A stretch of DNA of 64,000 nucleotides from Lentisphaeria bacterium UBA1791 (lineage in GTDB: Bacteria; Verrucomicrobiota; Lentisphaeria; Victivallales; Victivallaceae): positions 5,288 to 69,287 of the forward strand of contig DCFZ01000029.1 of the NCBI GenBank assembly GCA_002314455.1. The letters are read 5' to 3'. Positions 51,521-60,184 of this stretch are shown here, one piece after another. Below the pieces are notes generated by a model, which did not search any database, had not been told where the DNA came from, and saw only the letters and a program-made list of their open reading frames with translations. Both the position numbers and the translations under genes were made by a program. How positions within the stretch are numbered: the stretch's first letter is position 1; each line of letters opens with the position of its first letter.

Positions 51521-52821
51521 TTTTTGAACTCCTGATTTTCCCGGAACCACTTTTCCGCCGCGGCGTCTCCGGCACGGGCGGCGCGCCGCAACCACTTCAC
51601 CCCGATTTCCCGGTTGACCTTGGTGCCGCGGCCGAGAAACAACGCGACGCCGGTTTCCCGCATCCCCCCCGGATGACCGGCAAACGCCGCCGTCCGGAAC
51701 CAGTAAAACGCCCCTTCGGGATCCGCCGCGATCCCCTGCCCGTCGCGAAAGGCGACGCCGAGCAAATAGGCTCCTTCCGGATCGCCGGCGCGGGCGCTGC
51801 GTTCAAATAAGTCAAAGGCTTCGTTGAGATCTTTTTCCACGCCGATCCCGGCGCTGTAGCAGATGCCGAGTTCGCGCCATGCCGGCGGATACTGCATCTC
51901 GGCGGCGCGTTCAAAATAGCGCAACGCCGCCGCAGGGTCGTGCGGCAACGCTTCGCCGAGCAACAGAACTTTGCCCATGCGCACCATTGCCCGCGGGGAA
52001 TTTTTCGCCACCGCCTGTTCCAACAGCGAGAGCGACCGCTCCGGGTCGCGCGCGCAACCGAAGCCCTCGTCGAGTGCGATGCTGAAACGGATCATCGCTT
52101 CGGGATCGCCCGTCGCCGCAAGTTTTTCAAGGATCCGGGCGGCTTGCTGCATTTCGGGCAAGCCGCCGATGCCATCCTGCAACACGGTGACGTAAAGCAG
52201 ATAGCTGTCCAGCGGGCAATGACCGCTTTGCACCGCTTTTTCAAGATAATGGCGGATTTTCTGCCCGTTTTCCTCGCGCAATTTCGGGTCGCGGTAATAG
52301 ATGGTGGCGAGGATCGTCTGCGCCGTCGTGACATCCTTTTGGGCGAGAGAATCCAAGATCGTCAACGCCTTTTCCGGTTCGGCGGGCAACGCGGCGAAAC
52401 GCCCCGCTTCGTTTTCTTCGGCGGGGACTCCGGTGTAGATCAACGCCGCCAGTTGCGCGCGGGCGTCGGGAATGCGATCCGAGGCGCGTTCAAGCCAGAA
52501 GTAAGCCATCCGCCGGCTGGCGTCGACGCCCCAACCATTCAAATAGCACATACCGAGGTTGTAGATCGCCTCGGGGTGATTCTGCTCCGCCGCCTGACGG
52601 AACCAGTAGACGGCAAGTTTCGGATTGACATTCCGATCCTGCCCGAAAAAGAAGGCGTAGCCGAGCTTTAATTGCGAAGCGGCGTCGCCCGACTGCGCGG
52701 CTTCGCGCAACGGGTCGGCGCCACCATCCGCCGCGACGGCGCACAAAGTCCACGCCGCCGCGAGCGCACAAAGGAGCTTACTTTTTCTTGAGTTCTTCAA
52801 CTTCGGCTTGAAGCGCTTCAA
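51517..52821 (-). CDS. exported Sel1-repeat protein
   Basis: A 434-residue exported protein with basic N-terminus and signal peptide (LLCALAAAWTLCAVAA). About nine Sel1/TPR-like repeats follow, for example AIYNLGMCYLNGWGVDAS and AWRELGICYSAGIGVEKD, so it is a helical scaffold for protein contacts in the periplasm or envelope. Its ATG at 52821 lies 44 bases inside the 3' end of lpxD; a TTG at 52800 would shorten the overlap and still keep the signal peptide. Sel1 proteins often take part in envelope or signalling assemblies; no partner is evident beyond the lpxD/ispD context. Confidence 0.83.
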   Translation of the reverse strand: MKRFKPKLKNSRKSKLLCALAAAWTLCAVAADGGADPLREAAQSGDAASQLKLGYAFFFGQDRNVNPKLAVYWFRQAAEQNHPEAIYNLGMCYLNGWGVDASRRMAYFWLERASDRIPDARAQLAALIYTGVPAEENEAGRFAALPAEPEKALTILDSLAQKDVTTAQTILATIYYRDPKLREENGQKIRHYLEKAVQSGHCPLDSYLLYVTVLQDGIGGLPEMQQAARILEKLAATGDPEAMIRFSIALDEGFGCARDPERSLSLLEQAVAKNSPRAMVRMGKVLLLGEALPHDPAAALRYFERAAEMQYPPAWRELGICYSAGIGVEKDLNEAFDLFERSARAGDPEGAYLLGVAFRDGQGIAADPEGAFYWFRTAAFAGHPGGMRETGVALFLGRGTKVNREIGVKWLRRAARAGDAAAEKWFRENQEFKK

Positions 52822-53821
52822 ATTTCTTGCTCAAACGCTCCAGACGCGAAGGCGCGGTGAAGCGCCACATATAATCGTGCTGGGACTCCGCCGGCGTACC
52901 GAGCGCGATCGCGCCCGCGGGCAGACTTTTCTGCACGTTGCTGGTGCCGGCGACCTGAACGCCGTCGCCGATGACGGTGTGACCGTTGATGCCGGCGCGA
53001 CCGCCGAGGACGACGCCCCGGCCGAGTTCGGCGCTCCCGGCGACCGCACTCTGACCGACCATAATGCAACTTTCGCCGATGATCACGTTGTGGGCAACCA
53101 TCACGAGGTTGTCGATCTTGGCGTTGCTCTTGATCCAAGTGCGACCGAAGCGGGCGCGGTCGACCGTCGTATTGGCGCCGATCTCAACGTCGTCGTCAAT
53201 CTGAACGAATCCCGTCTGCGGGATCTTGACCAATCCGCGCGCCGTCGGGTAGAAGCCGAAACCGTCTCCGCCGATCACGACGCCGGGGTGCAGAATGACC
53301 TTGTTGCCGATCTTGCAACGGTACATCACGGTGACGTTGGGGTAAAGCAACGTATCCGCGCCGACTTTCACCTGATGGCCGATATAGCATCCGGCGCCGA
53401 TGACCGTGCGGTCGCCGATCTCGGCGCCCTCTTCGATCACGGCGTTGGCGCCGATCGAAACATCCGCGCCGAGCTTGACCGACGGATCGACCACCGCCGA
53501 CGGATGGACGCCGATCTTGTATTTCGGCGGCTCCTCGGCGAAGACGGCGACCACTTTGCTGAACGCAAGATCCACGTCGTCACAAACGACCAGCGTGCGC
53601 GTCGCCGTATCGGTTTCCGCAAGATCCTTGCAGACGAGCACGATGCCAGCGGTCGACGCTTCCAGTTGTTTCTGATAGCGTTTGTTGGAAACAAAACTCA
53701 GATCATCGGCGCCGGCGTGGCGAATCCCTTCGACCCGGTTGATCGTGCGCGCGGCGTCGCCCTTGACTTCACCGCCGACAATCTCGGCGATTTGCGTTGC
53801 ACTAAGCGTCAGTTGTTTCAT
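52778..53821 (-). CDS. lpxD: UDP-3-O-acylglucosamine N-acyltransferase
   Basis: Third step of lipid A synthesis, transferring a hydroxyacyl chain from ACP to the amino group of UDP-3-O-acylglucosamine. The 347-residue product has the N-terminal uridine-binding domain (to about 100), then left-handed beta-helix hexapeptides (SVKLGADVSIGANAVIEEG, KIGNKVILHPGVVIGGDG). The catalytic-type His lies in MVAHNVIIGE near 245. The C-terminal helix is LSKKFEALQAEVEELKKK. It follows ompH by 16 bases, the ompH-lpxD order conserved in many Gram-negative bacteria. Confidence 0.95.
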   Translation of the reverse strand: MKQLTLSATQIAEIVGGEVKGDAARTINRVEGIRHAGADDLSFVSNKRYQKQLEASTAGIVLVCKDLAETDTATRTLVVCDDVDLAFSKVVAVFAEEPPKYKIGVHPSAVVDPSVKLGADVSIGANAVIEEGAEIGDRTVIGAGCYIGHQVKVGADTLLYPNVTVMYRCKIGNKVILHPGVVIGGDGFGFYPTARGLVKIPQTGFVQIDDDVEIGANTTVDRARFGRTWIKSNAKIDNLVMVAHNVIIGESCIMVGQSAVAGSAELGRGVVLGGRAGINGHTVIGDGVQVAGTSNVQKSLPAGAIALGTPAESQHDYMWRFTAPSRLERLSKKFEALQAEVEELKKK

Positions 53822-53837
53822 CGGGAAATCTCCTTGC

Positions 53838-54431
53838 TTATTTCTTTTCCTGACCGGGGGCGGGATGCGTCACCGTACGGGTACGGTTGAGTTCGCTGAT
53901 CACACTCTCGGTAATGTCATTGCCTTTGGGGTAGACGAGCACGACCGGTTGATCGTTGGTCGTCTTGCCGGAAACGTCGATCACAAACGTGTAGCCCTCG
54001 GCGGAAGCGCGGCGGCGGATCTCTTTTTGGATATCCGCCATAATCTCGGCGCGTTTTTTCGCTTCGAGGTTGCGCATATCCTGAGTGCGCGCCTGCACGT
54101 AGAGCTCGATTTCCGCCTTTTTTTCGTTGACTTCAGTCGTCGCCTTAGCGGCGAGTTTTTCAGCTTCTTCGCGCTCCTTGTCGGAAAGCGCCACGTTGAG
54201 CGCGTTACTGCGGGTCGTGCGCGCCTTTTCGACGGCGGCGTTGAGCTGTTCATTCAGCCGCGTCAGATAAGAACGATAGCTTTCCGCCTGCTGCTTGATC
54301 GCGTCTTCGGCAATCCGGCTCTTGTAGTATTCGCGGAAAACCTTTTCCAGATCGACGCAGGCGATGCGGTCGACCGCCGAAAGCGCGCCGCAGAGCAGCA
54401 ATGCCGCAACGACCGTGAAAAAACGTTTCAT
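53838..54431 (-). CDS. OmpH/Skp-family periplasmic chaperone
   Basis: A 197-residue exported protein with signal peptide MKRFFTVVAALLLCGALSA. DRIACVDLEKVFREYYKS is the conserved beginning of Skp/OmpH, followed by two long charged helices (about 40-150) that form the chaperone tentacles, then a closing strand segment. Skp carries unfolded outer-membrane proteins through the periplasm to BamA. It lies directly before lpxD and 13 bases after guaB. ATG 54431 is used because the extra upstream residues disrupt the signal peptide. Confidence 0.85.
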   Translation of the reverse strand: MKRFFTVVAALLLCGALSAVDRIACVDLEKVFREYYKSRIAEDAIKQQAESYRSYLTRLNEQLNAAVEKARTTRSNALNVALSDKEREEAEKLAAKATTEVNEKKAEIELYVQARTQDMRNLEAKKRAEIMADIQKEIRRRASAEGYTFVIDVSGKTTNDQPVVLVYPKGNDITESVISELNRTRTVTHPAPGQEKK

Positions 54432-54444
54432 TTGACGCCTCGCA

Positions 54445-55938
54445 TTAGTGGCTGGTGTAGTTCGGAGCATCCTTGGTCACGACGACGTCGTGCGGATGCG
54501 CTTCGCGCAGACCGGCGCTGCTGACGCGGACAAAGCGCGCCTTTTCGTGGAGTTCCTCGATGTTGTGCGAACCGCAGTAACCGAGGCTGTAGCGCAAGCC
54601 GCCGACGAACTGATGGATCACGTCGCGCACCGCGCCGCGGAAAGGCACCATCGCTTCGATGCCCTGCGGCACGATGTCGGCGTCATTGTCGACGTCGTCC
54701 TGACCGTAACGCTCGCGGCTGCCGGCGTTGGCTTTCATCGCCTCGAGACTGCCCATACCGCGATAGGCGACGTAACTGCGCCCCTGATGGAGGACGACTT
54801 CGCCGTTGCTTTCGCTGGTGCCGGCGAGCACCGACCCCATCATCACGCACGAAGCGCCGACTGCGAGCGCCTTGGCGACGTCGCCGGAAAGTTTGATGCC
54901 GCCGTCGGCGATGACGGGCAGATCCTTGGGCACCATCTTGCAGGCGTTGTAGATCGCCGTGACCTGCGGCACTCCGACGCCGGCGACGACGCGGGTCGTG
55001 CAGATCGAACCGGGCCCGATGCCGACTTTGACGCCGTCGGCGCCCGCGTCGGCGAGCGCCTTGGCGGCTTCGCTGGTCGCGATGTTGCCGGCGACGACGT
55101 CGATCTTGTCGCCGTAGGTCTTTTTGATCAATTGCAGCGTCTCGATCACGCCCTTGCTGTGACCGTGCGCCGTGTCGAGCACGAGCACGTCGCAGCCGGC
55201 GTTGTAGAGCGCCTCGATGCGCTTTTCATCGTAGGGACCGACCGCGGCGGCGACGCGCAGACGGTGGTCGGCGTCGCGGTTGTAGTCGGGGGTGTCGCGC
55301 TCGATCAGACTGCGGACGTCGGCGTAGCTGAAAATGCCTTTAAGGTGGCCCGCCGCGTCGATCATCGGGAGCTTGCCGATCTTGTTTTCGCGCATGATGC
55401 GGTAGGCGTCGTTGATCGAGGTCGATTCCGAAGAAGTGATCAATTTGCGCGACATCACGTCGGCAATCTTCAATTTGTAGTCGCTCAAAAATTTGATGTC
55501 GCGGCTGGTGATGATGCCGACGAGCACGTTGTTGTCGTCGACGATCGGGAAGCCGGTGAAGGAATAATTCTTGCGTTTGCGCTCTTTCATCATTTCGGCG
55601 ATCGTCTGATCGGGGCGGAACGTGACGGGATTGTCGATCCTGCCGTTGAGGTAGGACTTGACTTTGCGCACCTCTTCCGCCTGCGCGTCGGCGGTGAGAT
55701 TCTTGTGAATGACGCCGATGCCGCCGAGTCGCGCCATCGCGATCGCCATCCGGCTCTCGGTGACGGTGTCCATCGCCGCGCTGACAAAGGGCACGTTGAG
55801 CGTGACGTTGCGCGAAAACTTGGTGCGCACATCGGTGTCGTGCGGCAAGAAGTCCGCGTAGAGCGTCACCAGTGAAATATCGTCAAAAGTGATCCCTTCG
55901 AACGGAAACGCCGCCATGAATTCATCAATAAAACGCAT
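54445..55938 (-). CDS. guaB: IMP dehydrogenase
   Basis: Oxidises IMP to XMP, the committed step of GMP synthesis. The 497-residue enzyme has the TIM barrel ([15 protein letters not shown] near 20, [13 protein letters not shown] near 250), a pair of CBS domains at about 100-215, and the active-site Cys loop [11 protein letters not shown] near 307. The flap region ([10 protein letters not shown] near 405) and a C-terminal monovalent-cation segment follow. ATG 55938 has AGGAGG close before it and begins the family sequence. A promoter lies at 55982-56010, so it probably heads the guaB-to-ispD unit. Confidence 0.97.
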   Translation of the reverse strand: MRFIDEFMAAFPFEGITFDDISLVTLYADFLPHDTDVRTKFSRNVTLNVPFVSAAMDTVTESRMAIAMARLGGIGVIHKNLTADAQAEEVRKVKSYLNGRIDNPVTFRPDQTIAEMMKERKRKNYSFTGFPIVDDNNVLVGIITSRDIKFLSDYKLKIADVMSRKLITSSESTSINDAYRIMRENKIGKLPMIDAAGHLKGIFSYADVRSLIERDTPDYNRDADHRLRVAAAVGPYDEKRIEALYNAGCDVLVLDTAHGHSKGVIETLQLIKKTYGDKIDVVAGNIATSEAAKALADAGADGVKVGIGPGSICTTRVVAGVGVPQVTAIYNACKMVPKDLPVIADGGIKLSGDVAKALAVGASCVMMGSVLAGTSESNGEVVLHQGRSYVAYRGMGSLEAMKANAGSRERYGQDDVDNDADIVPQGIEAMVPFRGAVRDVIHQFVGGLRYSLGYCGSHNIEELHEKARFVRVSSAGLREAHPHDVVVTKDAPNYTSH

Positions 55939-55981
55939 TTTTTCCTCCTGAATTTTTCGCGTTGATATATATACGTGTATT

Positions 55982-56010
55982 AATATACATTGCGCGAGGG
56001 CAAGATGCAA
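55982..56010 (-). promoter_or_regulatory. sigma-70 type promoter for guaB
   Basis: Minus strand: TTGCAT (56010-56005), 17-base spacer, TATATT (55987-55982). The sequence around and after the -10 box contains the perfect palindrome GTATTAATAC (55977-55986) and a run of alternating TA (55963-55971), possible operator sites. Confidence 0.6.
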
Positions 56011-56022
56011 GAAAAAAAGTGC

Positions 56023-58143
56023 TTATTTTCGCAAGCGCAGCGAATTGATCACCACGCAGAGCGAACTTGCGCTCATCGCGGCGGCGGCGACGACCGGCGT
56101 CAGACGCGGCCCGCCGCAAAGCGCGACGAAAAGTCCGGCGGCAAGCGGGATCGCCAGCAGATTGTAGAAGAACGCCCAAAAGAGATTCTCGCGAATGATG
56201 CGGAGCGACTTTCTGCCGTGATCAAGCGCGCGAAGCACCCCCGCGGGATCGTCGCCGGGCAACACGACGTCGGCGCTTTCCAGCGCGACCGCCGCACCGC
56301 CGCCGAGCGCGATGCCGACGTCCGATTGCGCCAGCGCGGGGGCGTCGTTGACGCCGTCGCCGACCATCATCAGCAATGCGCCCTCGGGCAAACTTTGACG
56401 CAACAAAACGATCTCGCGCAATTTTTCATCGGGGAGCAGATCGCCGCGCCCCGAATCGGCGCCGACTTCCCGCGCGAGCTGTGCGACATTTTCCGCGCGG
56501 TCACCGGAAAGGATCACCGTCCTGACGTGCCGCCCGGCAAGGGCGGCAAAGAGCGATTTCACCCCGGGGCGGAGCCGGTCGCCGAGCTCGATCCACCCGG
56601 CGAAGCGATCGTCGCAGGAAAACGCCGCGACCGTCGACGGGGAATTTTCCGGCAAGTGCGCACATTCGACGAATTTCGCTGTGCCGATGCGCCAGCGGAC
56701 GCCGTCGATCCGGCACGCAACGCCGCGCCCGGGGTGCGACTGCCAGTCACTGACCTTGCCCGGCGACAGGTGGCGTTTTTGCGCCGCTTGGATCAACGCA
56801 AAAGCGATCGCGTGGCGCACATTCTGCTCGGCGCCGAGCGCGGCGCGCAGGAGATCGTTTTCCGTAAAGCCATCGCAACAAACGATCTTTTTGATCTCAA
56901 AACGACCGTCGGTCAAAGTCCCCGTCTTGTCGAAAACAACCATCCTGACGCCGGCAAGTTTTTCAATGCTCGCGCCGTTGCGGATCAACAGCCCGCGCCG
57001 CGCGCCGGAAGAAATCGCCGCAGCGACCGCGATCGGCGTTGCCAGCCCCAGCGCGCAGGGGCAGGAAATGACGAGGACGCTCAACGTGTAATTGAGCACG
57101 CTTTCAAGCGGCGCTCCGGCGATGCTCCACGCCGCAAACGTGACCGCCGCCGCGCCGAGGACAATCCAGGTGAAGTATCCGGCAAAACGATCGACGCTCT
57201 GCGCGATGGCGGGGCGGCTTGCTTGCGCTTCGGCGACAAGACGCACAAGTTGTGCGACGATGCTCTTTTTCCCGACATTTTGCGCTTTCATCACGAAAAC
57301 GCCGTCCAGATTGACCGAGCCGCCGACCACCGCGTCGCCCGGCGTCTTGGCGACGGGGGCGGACTCCCCCGTCAACAGCGCTTCGTCGACGGAGGAATTC
57401 CCCTCGACGACCACGCCGTCCGCCGGGACGCGTTCGCCCGGGCAGACGCGCAGAAGATCGCCGACGGAAATTTCCCGCAACGCGATCTCGACGTCGGTCG
57501 AACCGGTCACTTTGACCGCCTTTTCGGGCAACTGCTCCATCAGACGCGCGATCGCGCCCGTGATGCGGCACCGGCTGGAACTTTCGAGCATCTTGCCGAG
57601 CAAGACGAGCGCAAGGATCATCGCGCCGCTCTCAAAGTAGAGCGTCCCGCCCAAAATCAGGTGGATCACGCTGTAAAGAAAGGAGCCGCCGGTGCCGAGG
57701 GCAATCAGGGAATCCATATCGGGCACCCCGCGCAACAAATTGCGGACGCCGCGCGGATAAAAGCGCCAGCCGATCGCGATCGCGCCGAGCGCAAGCACCA
57801 GTTGTGCGACGCCATTGACGCGCGGCGGCAAAAAGGGGAAATGCATCAGCGCCATCAGCAGCATCGCCAGAATGGCGGCACAGACGAAGCGGGAAAATGT
57901 GAAAAATTCTTCTTTTTCCGGCTTGTTTTCGGCTTCCGGAGTCCAAAGTTGACCGGCAAAGCCCGCTTTTTGGATCGCTTCTAAAATGATTTGCTCGTCG
58001 GGGCCGCCCTCGAGCGTCAGTTGCGCCGCCGTAAAGTTGACCTGCACGTCGCAATCCGGGGCGATCTTGGCAACACTGCGCTGGAGATTGGCGGCACACG
58101 CCGTGCAGTGCATCCCCGTGATGGAAAAAATCCTCCGGCTCAT
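56023..58143 (-). CDS. copA: heavy-metal P1B-type ATPase, copper-type (CopA-like)
   Basis: A 706-residue metal-exporting P-type ATPase. An N-terminal HMA domain carries MHCTAC (11-16). The actuator motif LTGESAP is near residue 270, the membrane metal site SCPCAL near 385 marks Cu(I) or silver specificity, the phosphorylated Asp is in DKTGTLT near 430, and the hinge GDGVNDAP is near 625. In the nucleotide domain the usual SEHPLA motif appears as VRHAIA: the His is kept but Pro is replaced by Ala. It is last in the lptB - hpf - NifX-like - hotdog - copA group and exports copper from the cytoplasm. Confidence 0.92.
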   Translation of the reverse strand: MSRRIFSITGMHCTACAANLQRSVAKIAPDCDVQVNFTAAQLTLEGGPDEQIILEAIQKAGFAGQLWTPEAENKPEKEEFFTFSRFVCAAILAMLLMALMHFPFLPPRVNGVAQLVLALGAIAIGWRFYPRGVRNLLRGVPDMDSLIALGTGGSFLYSVIHLILGGTLYFESGAMILALVLLGKMLESSSRCRITGAIARLMEQLPEKAVKVTGSTDVEIALREISVGDLLRVCPGERVPADGVVVEGNSSVDEALLTGESAPVAKTPGDAVVGGSVNLDGVFVMKAQNVGKKSIVAQLVRLVAEAQASRPAIAQSVDRFAGYFTWIVLGAAAVTFAAWSIAGAPLESVLNYTLSVLVISCPCALGLATPIAVAAAISSGARRGLLIRNGASIEKLAGVRMVVFDKTGTLTDGRFEIKKIVCCDGFTENDLLRAALGAEQNVRHAIAFALIQAAQKRHLSPGKVSDWQSHPGRGVACRIDGVRWRIGTAKFVECAHLPENSPSTVAAFSCDDRFAGWIELGDRLRPGVKSLFAALAGRHVRTVILSGDRAENVAQLAREVGADSGRGDLLPDEKLREIVLLRQSLPEGALLMMVGDGVNDAPALAQSDVGIALGGGAAVALESADVVLPGDDPAGVLRALDHGRKSLRIIRENLFWAFFYNLLAIPLAAGLFVALCGGPRLTPVVAAAAMSASSLCVVINSLRLRK

Positions 58144-58146
58144 CGC

Positions 58147-58563
58147 CTATTCCTCCGGGATCAAAGCCTTTCCCGTATAAACACCGTTGCACGTCGCGTA
58201 AGCGACAAGTTCCTGGTCGGCGTTGAAAATTTCGACCCGGTAAAGGCAACTGCGCTTACTGCGCGACACCTCGCGGGCAATCGCGCGCAACACGGGCGGC
58301 GTGCCGGGACGCAGGAACTGGCAATTGACCGACTGTGTCACGCACTGCATATTGCCCGCATTGGCGGCGCCGGCGAAACAGAAATCCGCCAGCGTGAGGA
58401 TCGCGCCCCCCTGAACGACGCCGCTGCCGTTGAGCGAGGAGCAACTCACGACAAGTTCCGCTTCGGCGTAACCGGGGGAATTTTTGGTGATCTGAATATG
58501 ATTCTGCCGACAGAATTCGTCATTCTGATTCATAAAGTCGGCAACATTTCCGGCGGCACTCAT
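58147..58563 (-). CDS. hotdog-fold thioesterase, PaaI-like
   Basis: A 138-residue hotdog-fold protein of the PaaI/YdiI group, which hydrolyses acyl- or aryl-CoA esters. Typical are NGSGVVQGGAILTLADFCFAGAAN (the strand-helix with Gly-Gly near 50-53 and the catalytic-type Asp near 59) and the closing strands SCLYRVEIFNADQELVAYATCNG. The substrate is unknown. It ends 3 bases before copA and follows the NifX-like gene by 12, so all are probably co-transcribed. Confidence 0.82.
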   Translation of the reverse strand: MSAAGNVADFMNQNDEFCRQNHIQITKNSPGYAEAELVVSCSSLNGSGVVQGGAILTLADFCFAGAANAGNMQCVTQSVNCQFLRPGTPPVLRAIAREVSRSKRSCLYRVEIFNADQELVAYATCNGVYTGKALIPEE

Positions 58564-58575
58564 AAAAACACTCTT

Positions 58576-58866
58576 CTAAAAGGAAAGTTCGCCGCGCAAA
58601 TACGCCGACATCACGCTCGCGGCGCGACCGTCGATGCCGGAAATGACCGAGATTCCCGCTTCGCGCAGACGGCGTTCGACGTTTTCCGCCATACGCGAAG
58701 CGATGAGCAGATCGACCTCGAGGCCGACCAACTGCCTGACGAGCGCTTCCACCCCGCCCTCGGGCACGGGGGCTTCTTCTTCCTCGCGCACCTTGCCGGC
58801 GTCGATCCGGTAGTAGGCGAAGCGGGAAAAATTCTCTCCCCACTGGGTGGAAACGGCAATCGTCAT
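58576..58866 (-). CDS. dinitrogenase iron-molybdenum cofactor-type (NifX/NifB-C) domain protein
   Basis: A 96-residue single-domain protein of the ribonuclease H-like NifX/NafY fold. It begins MTIAVSTQWGENFSRFAYYRI, has VDLLIASRMAENVERRLREAGI in the middle and ends with ISGIDGRAASVMSAYL. Such stand-alone proteins are widespread in anaerobes and archaea without nitrogenase and may bind metal clusters; their exact role is uncertain. No nif genes are in view. Position between hpf and a hotdog protein gives no clear function. Confidence 0.8.
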   Translation of the reverse strand: MTIAVSTQWGENFSRFAYYRIDAGKVREEEEAPVPEGGVEALVRQLVGLEVDLLIASRMAENVERRLREAGISVISGIDGRAASVMSAYLRGELSF

Positions 58867-58876
58867 TGTAAAAATC

Positions 58877-59224
58877 CTATTTGAGCGCTTCGGCTTCCTG
58901 CGCTTTCAATTCCGATTCCGAAAGCGGAGTCACCTGATGCTGGACGATCTTTTCGCGCAGACTCTTGATCTGCGTTTCGATCTTTTGCAACGCGCCGTCA
59001 AACGCCTTGTAGACGTCAAAATCTTCGACCTTGGCGGTAATAACATGGTACTTGCAGTTGTAGACCAGATTCACCATGAACCGGTTTTTTTCCTGCTGCA
59101 CGACGGCGTTGATCGACGCCGCTTTCAGCATCGGATCGTCGTAGATCGGAGTCAATTGCGCCACGAAATAGGCACGCTCTTTTTCCGACATCTCGTACTG
59201 ACGACCGCTGACCGTGATTGCCAT
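58877..59224 (-). CDS. hpf: ribosome hibernation promoting factor, short form
   Basis: A 115-residue protein of the HPF/YfiA family (MAITVSGRQYEMSEKERAYF at the start), which binds the 30S subunit in starvation and promotes inactive dimers or blocks decoding. The core beta-alpha-beta fold covers about residues 1-95; RFMVNLVYNCKYHVITAKVE is the strand pair facing rRNA. The long C-terminal dimerisation domain of Gram-positive HPF is absent. AGGAGG precedes ATG 59224. It follows lptB, as in proteobacteria, but rpoN, which normally lies between them, is missing here. Confidence 0.85.
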   Translation of the reverse strand: MAITVSGRQYEMSEKERAYFVAQLTPIYDDPMLKAASINAVVQQEKNRFMVNLVYNCKYHVITAKVEDFDVYKAFDGALQKIETQIKSLREKIVQHQVTPLSESELKAQEAEALK

Positions 59225-59263
59225 AAACACCTCCTATGATTCCGGGGAGCGAATCCCCCCGTC

Positions 59264-60007
59264 TTACATCGTGAACTGTTTGCCCAAATAGATTTCCTGC
59301 GCCTTGGGATCGCGCACGAGGAAGTCGCTGGGACCTTCGATCAGGATCTTGCCCATACACATCAAATAAGCACGGTCGACCACAGCAAGCGTTTCGCGCA
59401 CGTTGTGGTCGGTGATCAGAATCCCGAGGCCCCGGTCGCGCAGTTGCAGAATGATCTTTTGCACGTCCTGAACCGCGAGCGGATCGACGCCGCTGAAGGG
59501 CTCGTCCAACATAATGAAACAGGGATTGGTCACCATCGCGCGGGTGATCTCAAGCCGCCGCCGTTCGCCGCCGGAAAGCGTCATCGCCTTTTGCTTGCGC
59601 AGACGCGCCAACTGCAATTCCTCGAGCAGTTTTTCCAACCGCTCGCGCCGCTCGGCGCCGGAAATATCGAGCGTCTCGAGGATCGCCATAATGTTTTCCT
59701 CGACCGTGAGTTTGCGGAAAATGGAAGGCTCCTGCGCGAGGTAGCCCATTCCGAGCCTGCCGCGCTGATACATCGGCATATGGGTGATCTCGGTTTCACG
59801 GAAAAAGACTTGACCGCCGTCGGGGCGGATCAGCCCCATCACCATATAGAAACTGGTCGTTTTGCCGGCGCCGTTGGGCCCGAGCAGACCGACGACCTCA
59901 CCCGCGCGGACGGAGATCGAAACGTCGCTGACAACCGTCCGGCCGTGATAGACCTTTTTCAAGTGGTCGGCGTGGACTAAAATCGGATTTTTTTCGGCTT
60001 CGCTCAT
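59264..60007 (-). CDS. lptB: LPS export ABC transporter ATP-binding protein LptB
   Basis: A 247-residue ATPase that powers lipopolysaccharide extraction by LptFG. Walker A is GPNGAGKTT near residue 42, the Q-loop is LAQEPSIFRKLTVEENI near 88, the signature LSGGERRRLEI near 142, and Walker B CFIMLDEPFSGVDP near 162. GMGYLAQE and the C-terminal QEIYLG ending are typical of LptB. The start at 60007 begins MSEAEKNP; the in-frame extension to 60094 passes through the promoter. lptA and lptC do not adjoin it here; an LptF/G-like permease is encoded at 33100. Confidence 0.93.
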   Translation of the reverse strand: MSEAEKNPILVHADHLKKVYHGRTVVSDVSISVRAGEVVGLLGPNGAGKTTSFYMVMGLIRPDGGQVFFRETEITHMPMYQRGRLGMGYLAQEPSIFRKLTVEENIMAILETLDISGAERRERLEKLLEELQLARLRKQKAMTLSGGERRRLEITRAMVTNPCFIMLDEPFSGVDPLAVQDVQKIILQLRDRGLGILITDHNVRETLAVVDRAYLMCMGKILIEGPSDFLVRDPKAQEIYLGKQFTM

Positions 60008-60052
60008 AAATATTATTCCCGTACCAGACGGATTCCTTTCTTTCCTAACCAT

Positions 60053-60081
60053 AGTATACACAGTTTCCGCCGTTCCGTCAA
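60053..60081 (-). promoter_or_regulatory. sigma-70 type promoter for the lptB-hpf-copA unit
   Basis: Minus strand: TTGACG (60081-60076), 17-base spacer, TATACT (60058-60053). The leader is about 40 bases. Confidence 0.7.
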
Positions 60082-60125
60082 GTCTTTTTTGCAAATTTTA
60101 CGACGAATTTCCTCAATAATTCGAC

Positions 60126-60154
60126 TTGAATAAGCGAAAAACGGCATCTATGTT
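60126..60154 (+). promoter_or_regulatory. sigma-70 type promoter for the UDG gene
   Basis: TTGAAT at 60126-60131, 17-base spacer, TATGTT at 60149-60154, back-to-back with the lptB promoter. The start codon is at 60185. Confidence 0.6.
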
Positions 60155-60184
60155 AAAGAATAATCAAAAAAAGGTGATTTTTTC

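Noticed and set aside
55990..57984. Plus-strand open frame of about 664 codons opposite copA
   Set aside because: Antisense to all P-type ATPase motifs; overlaps the guaB promoter region.
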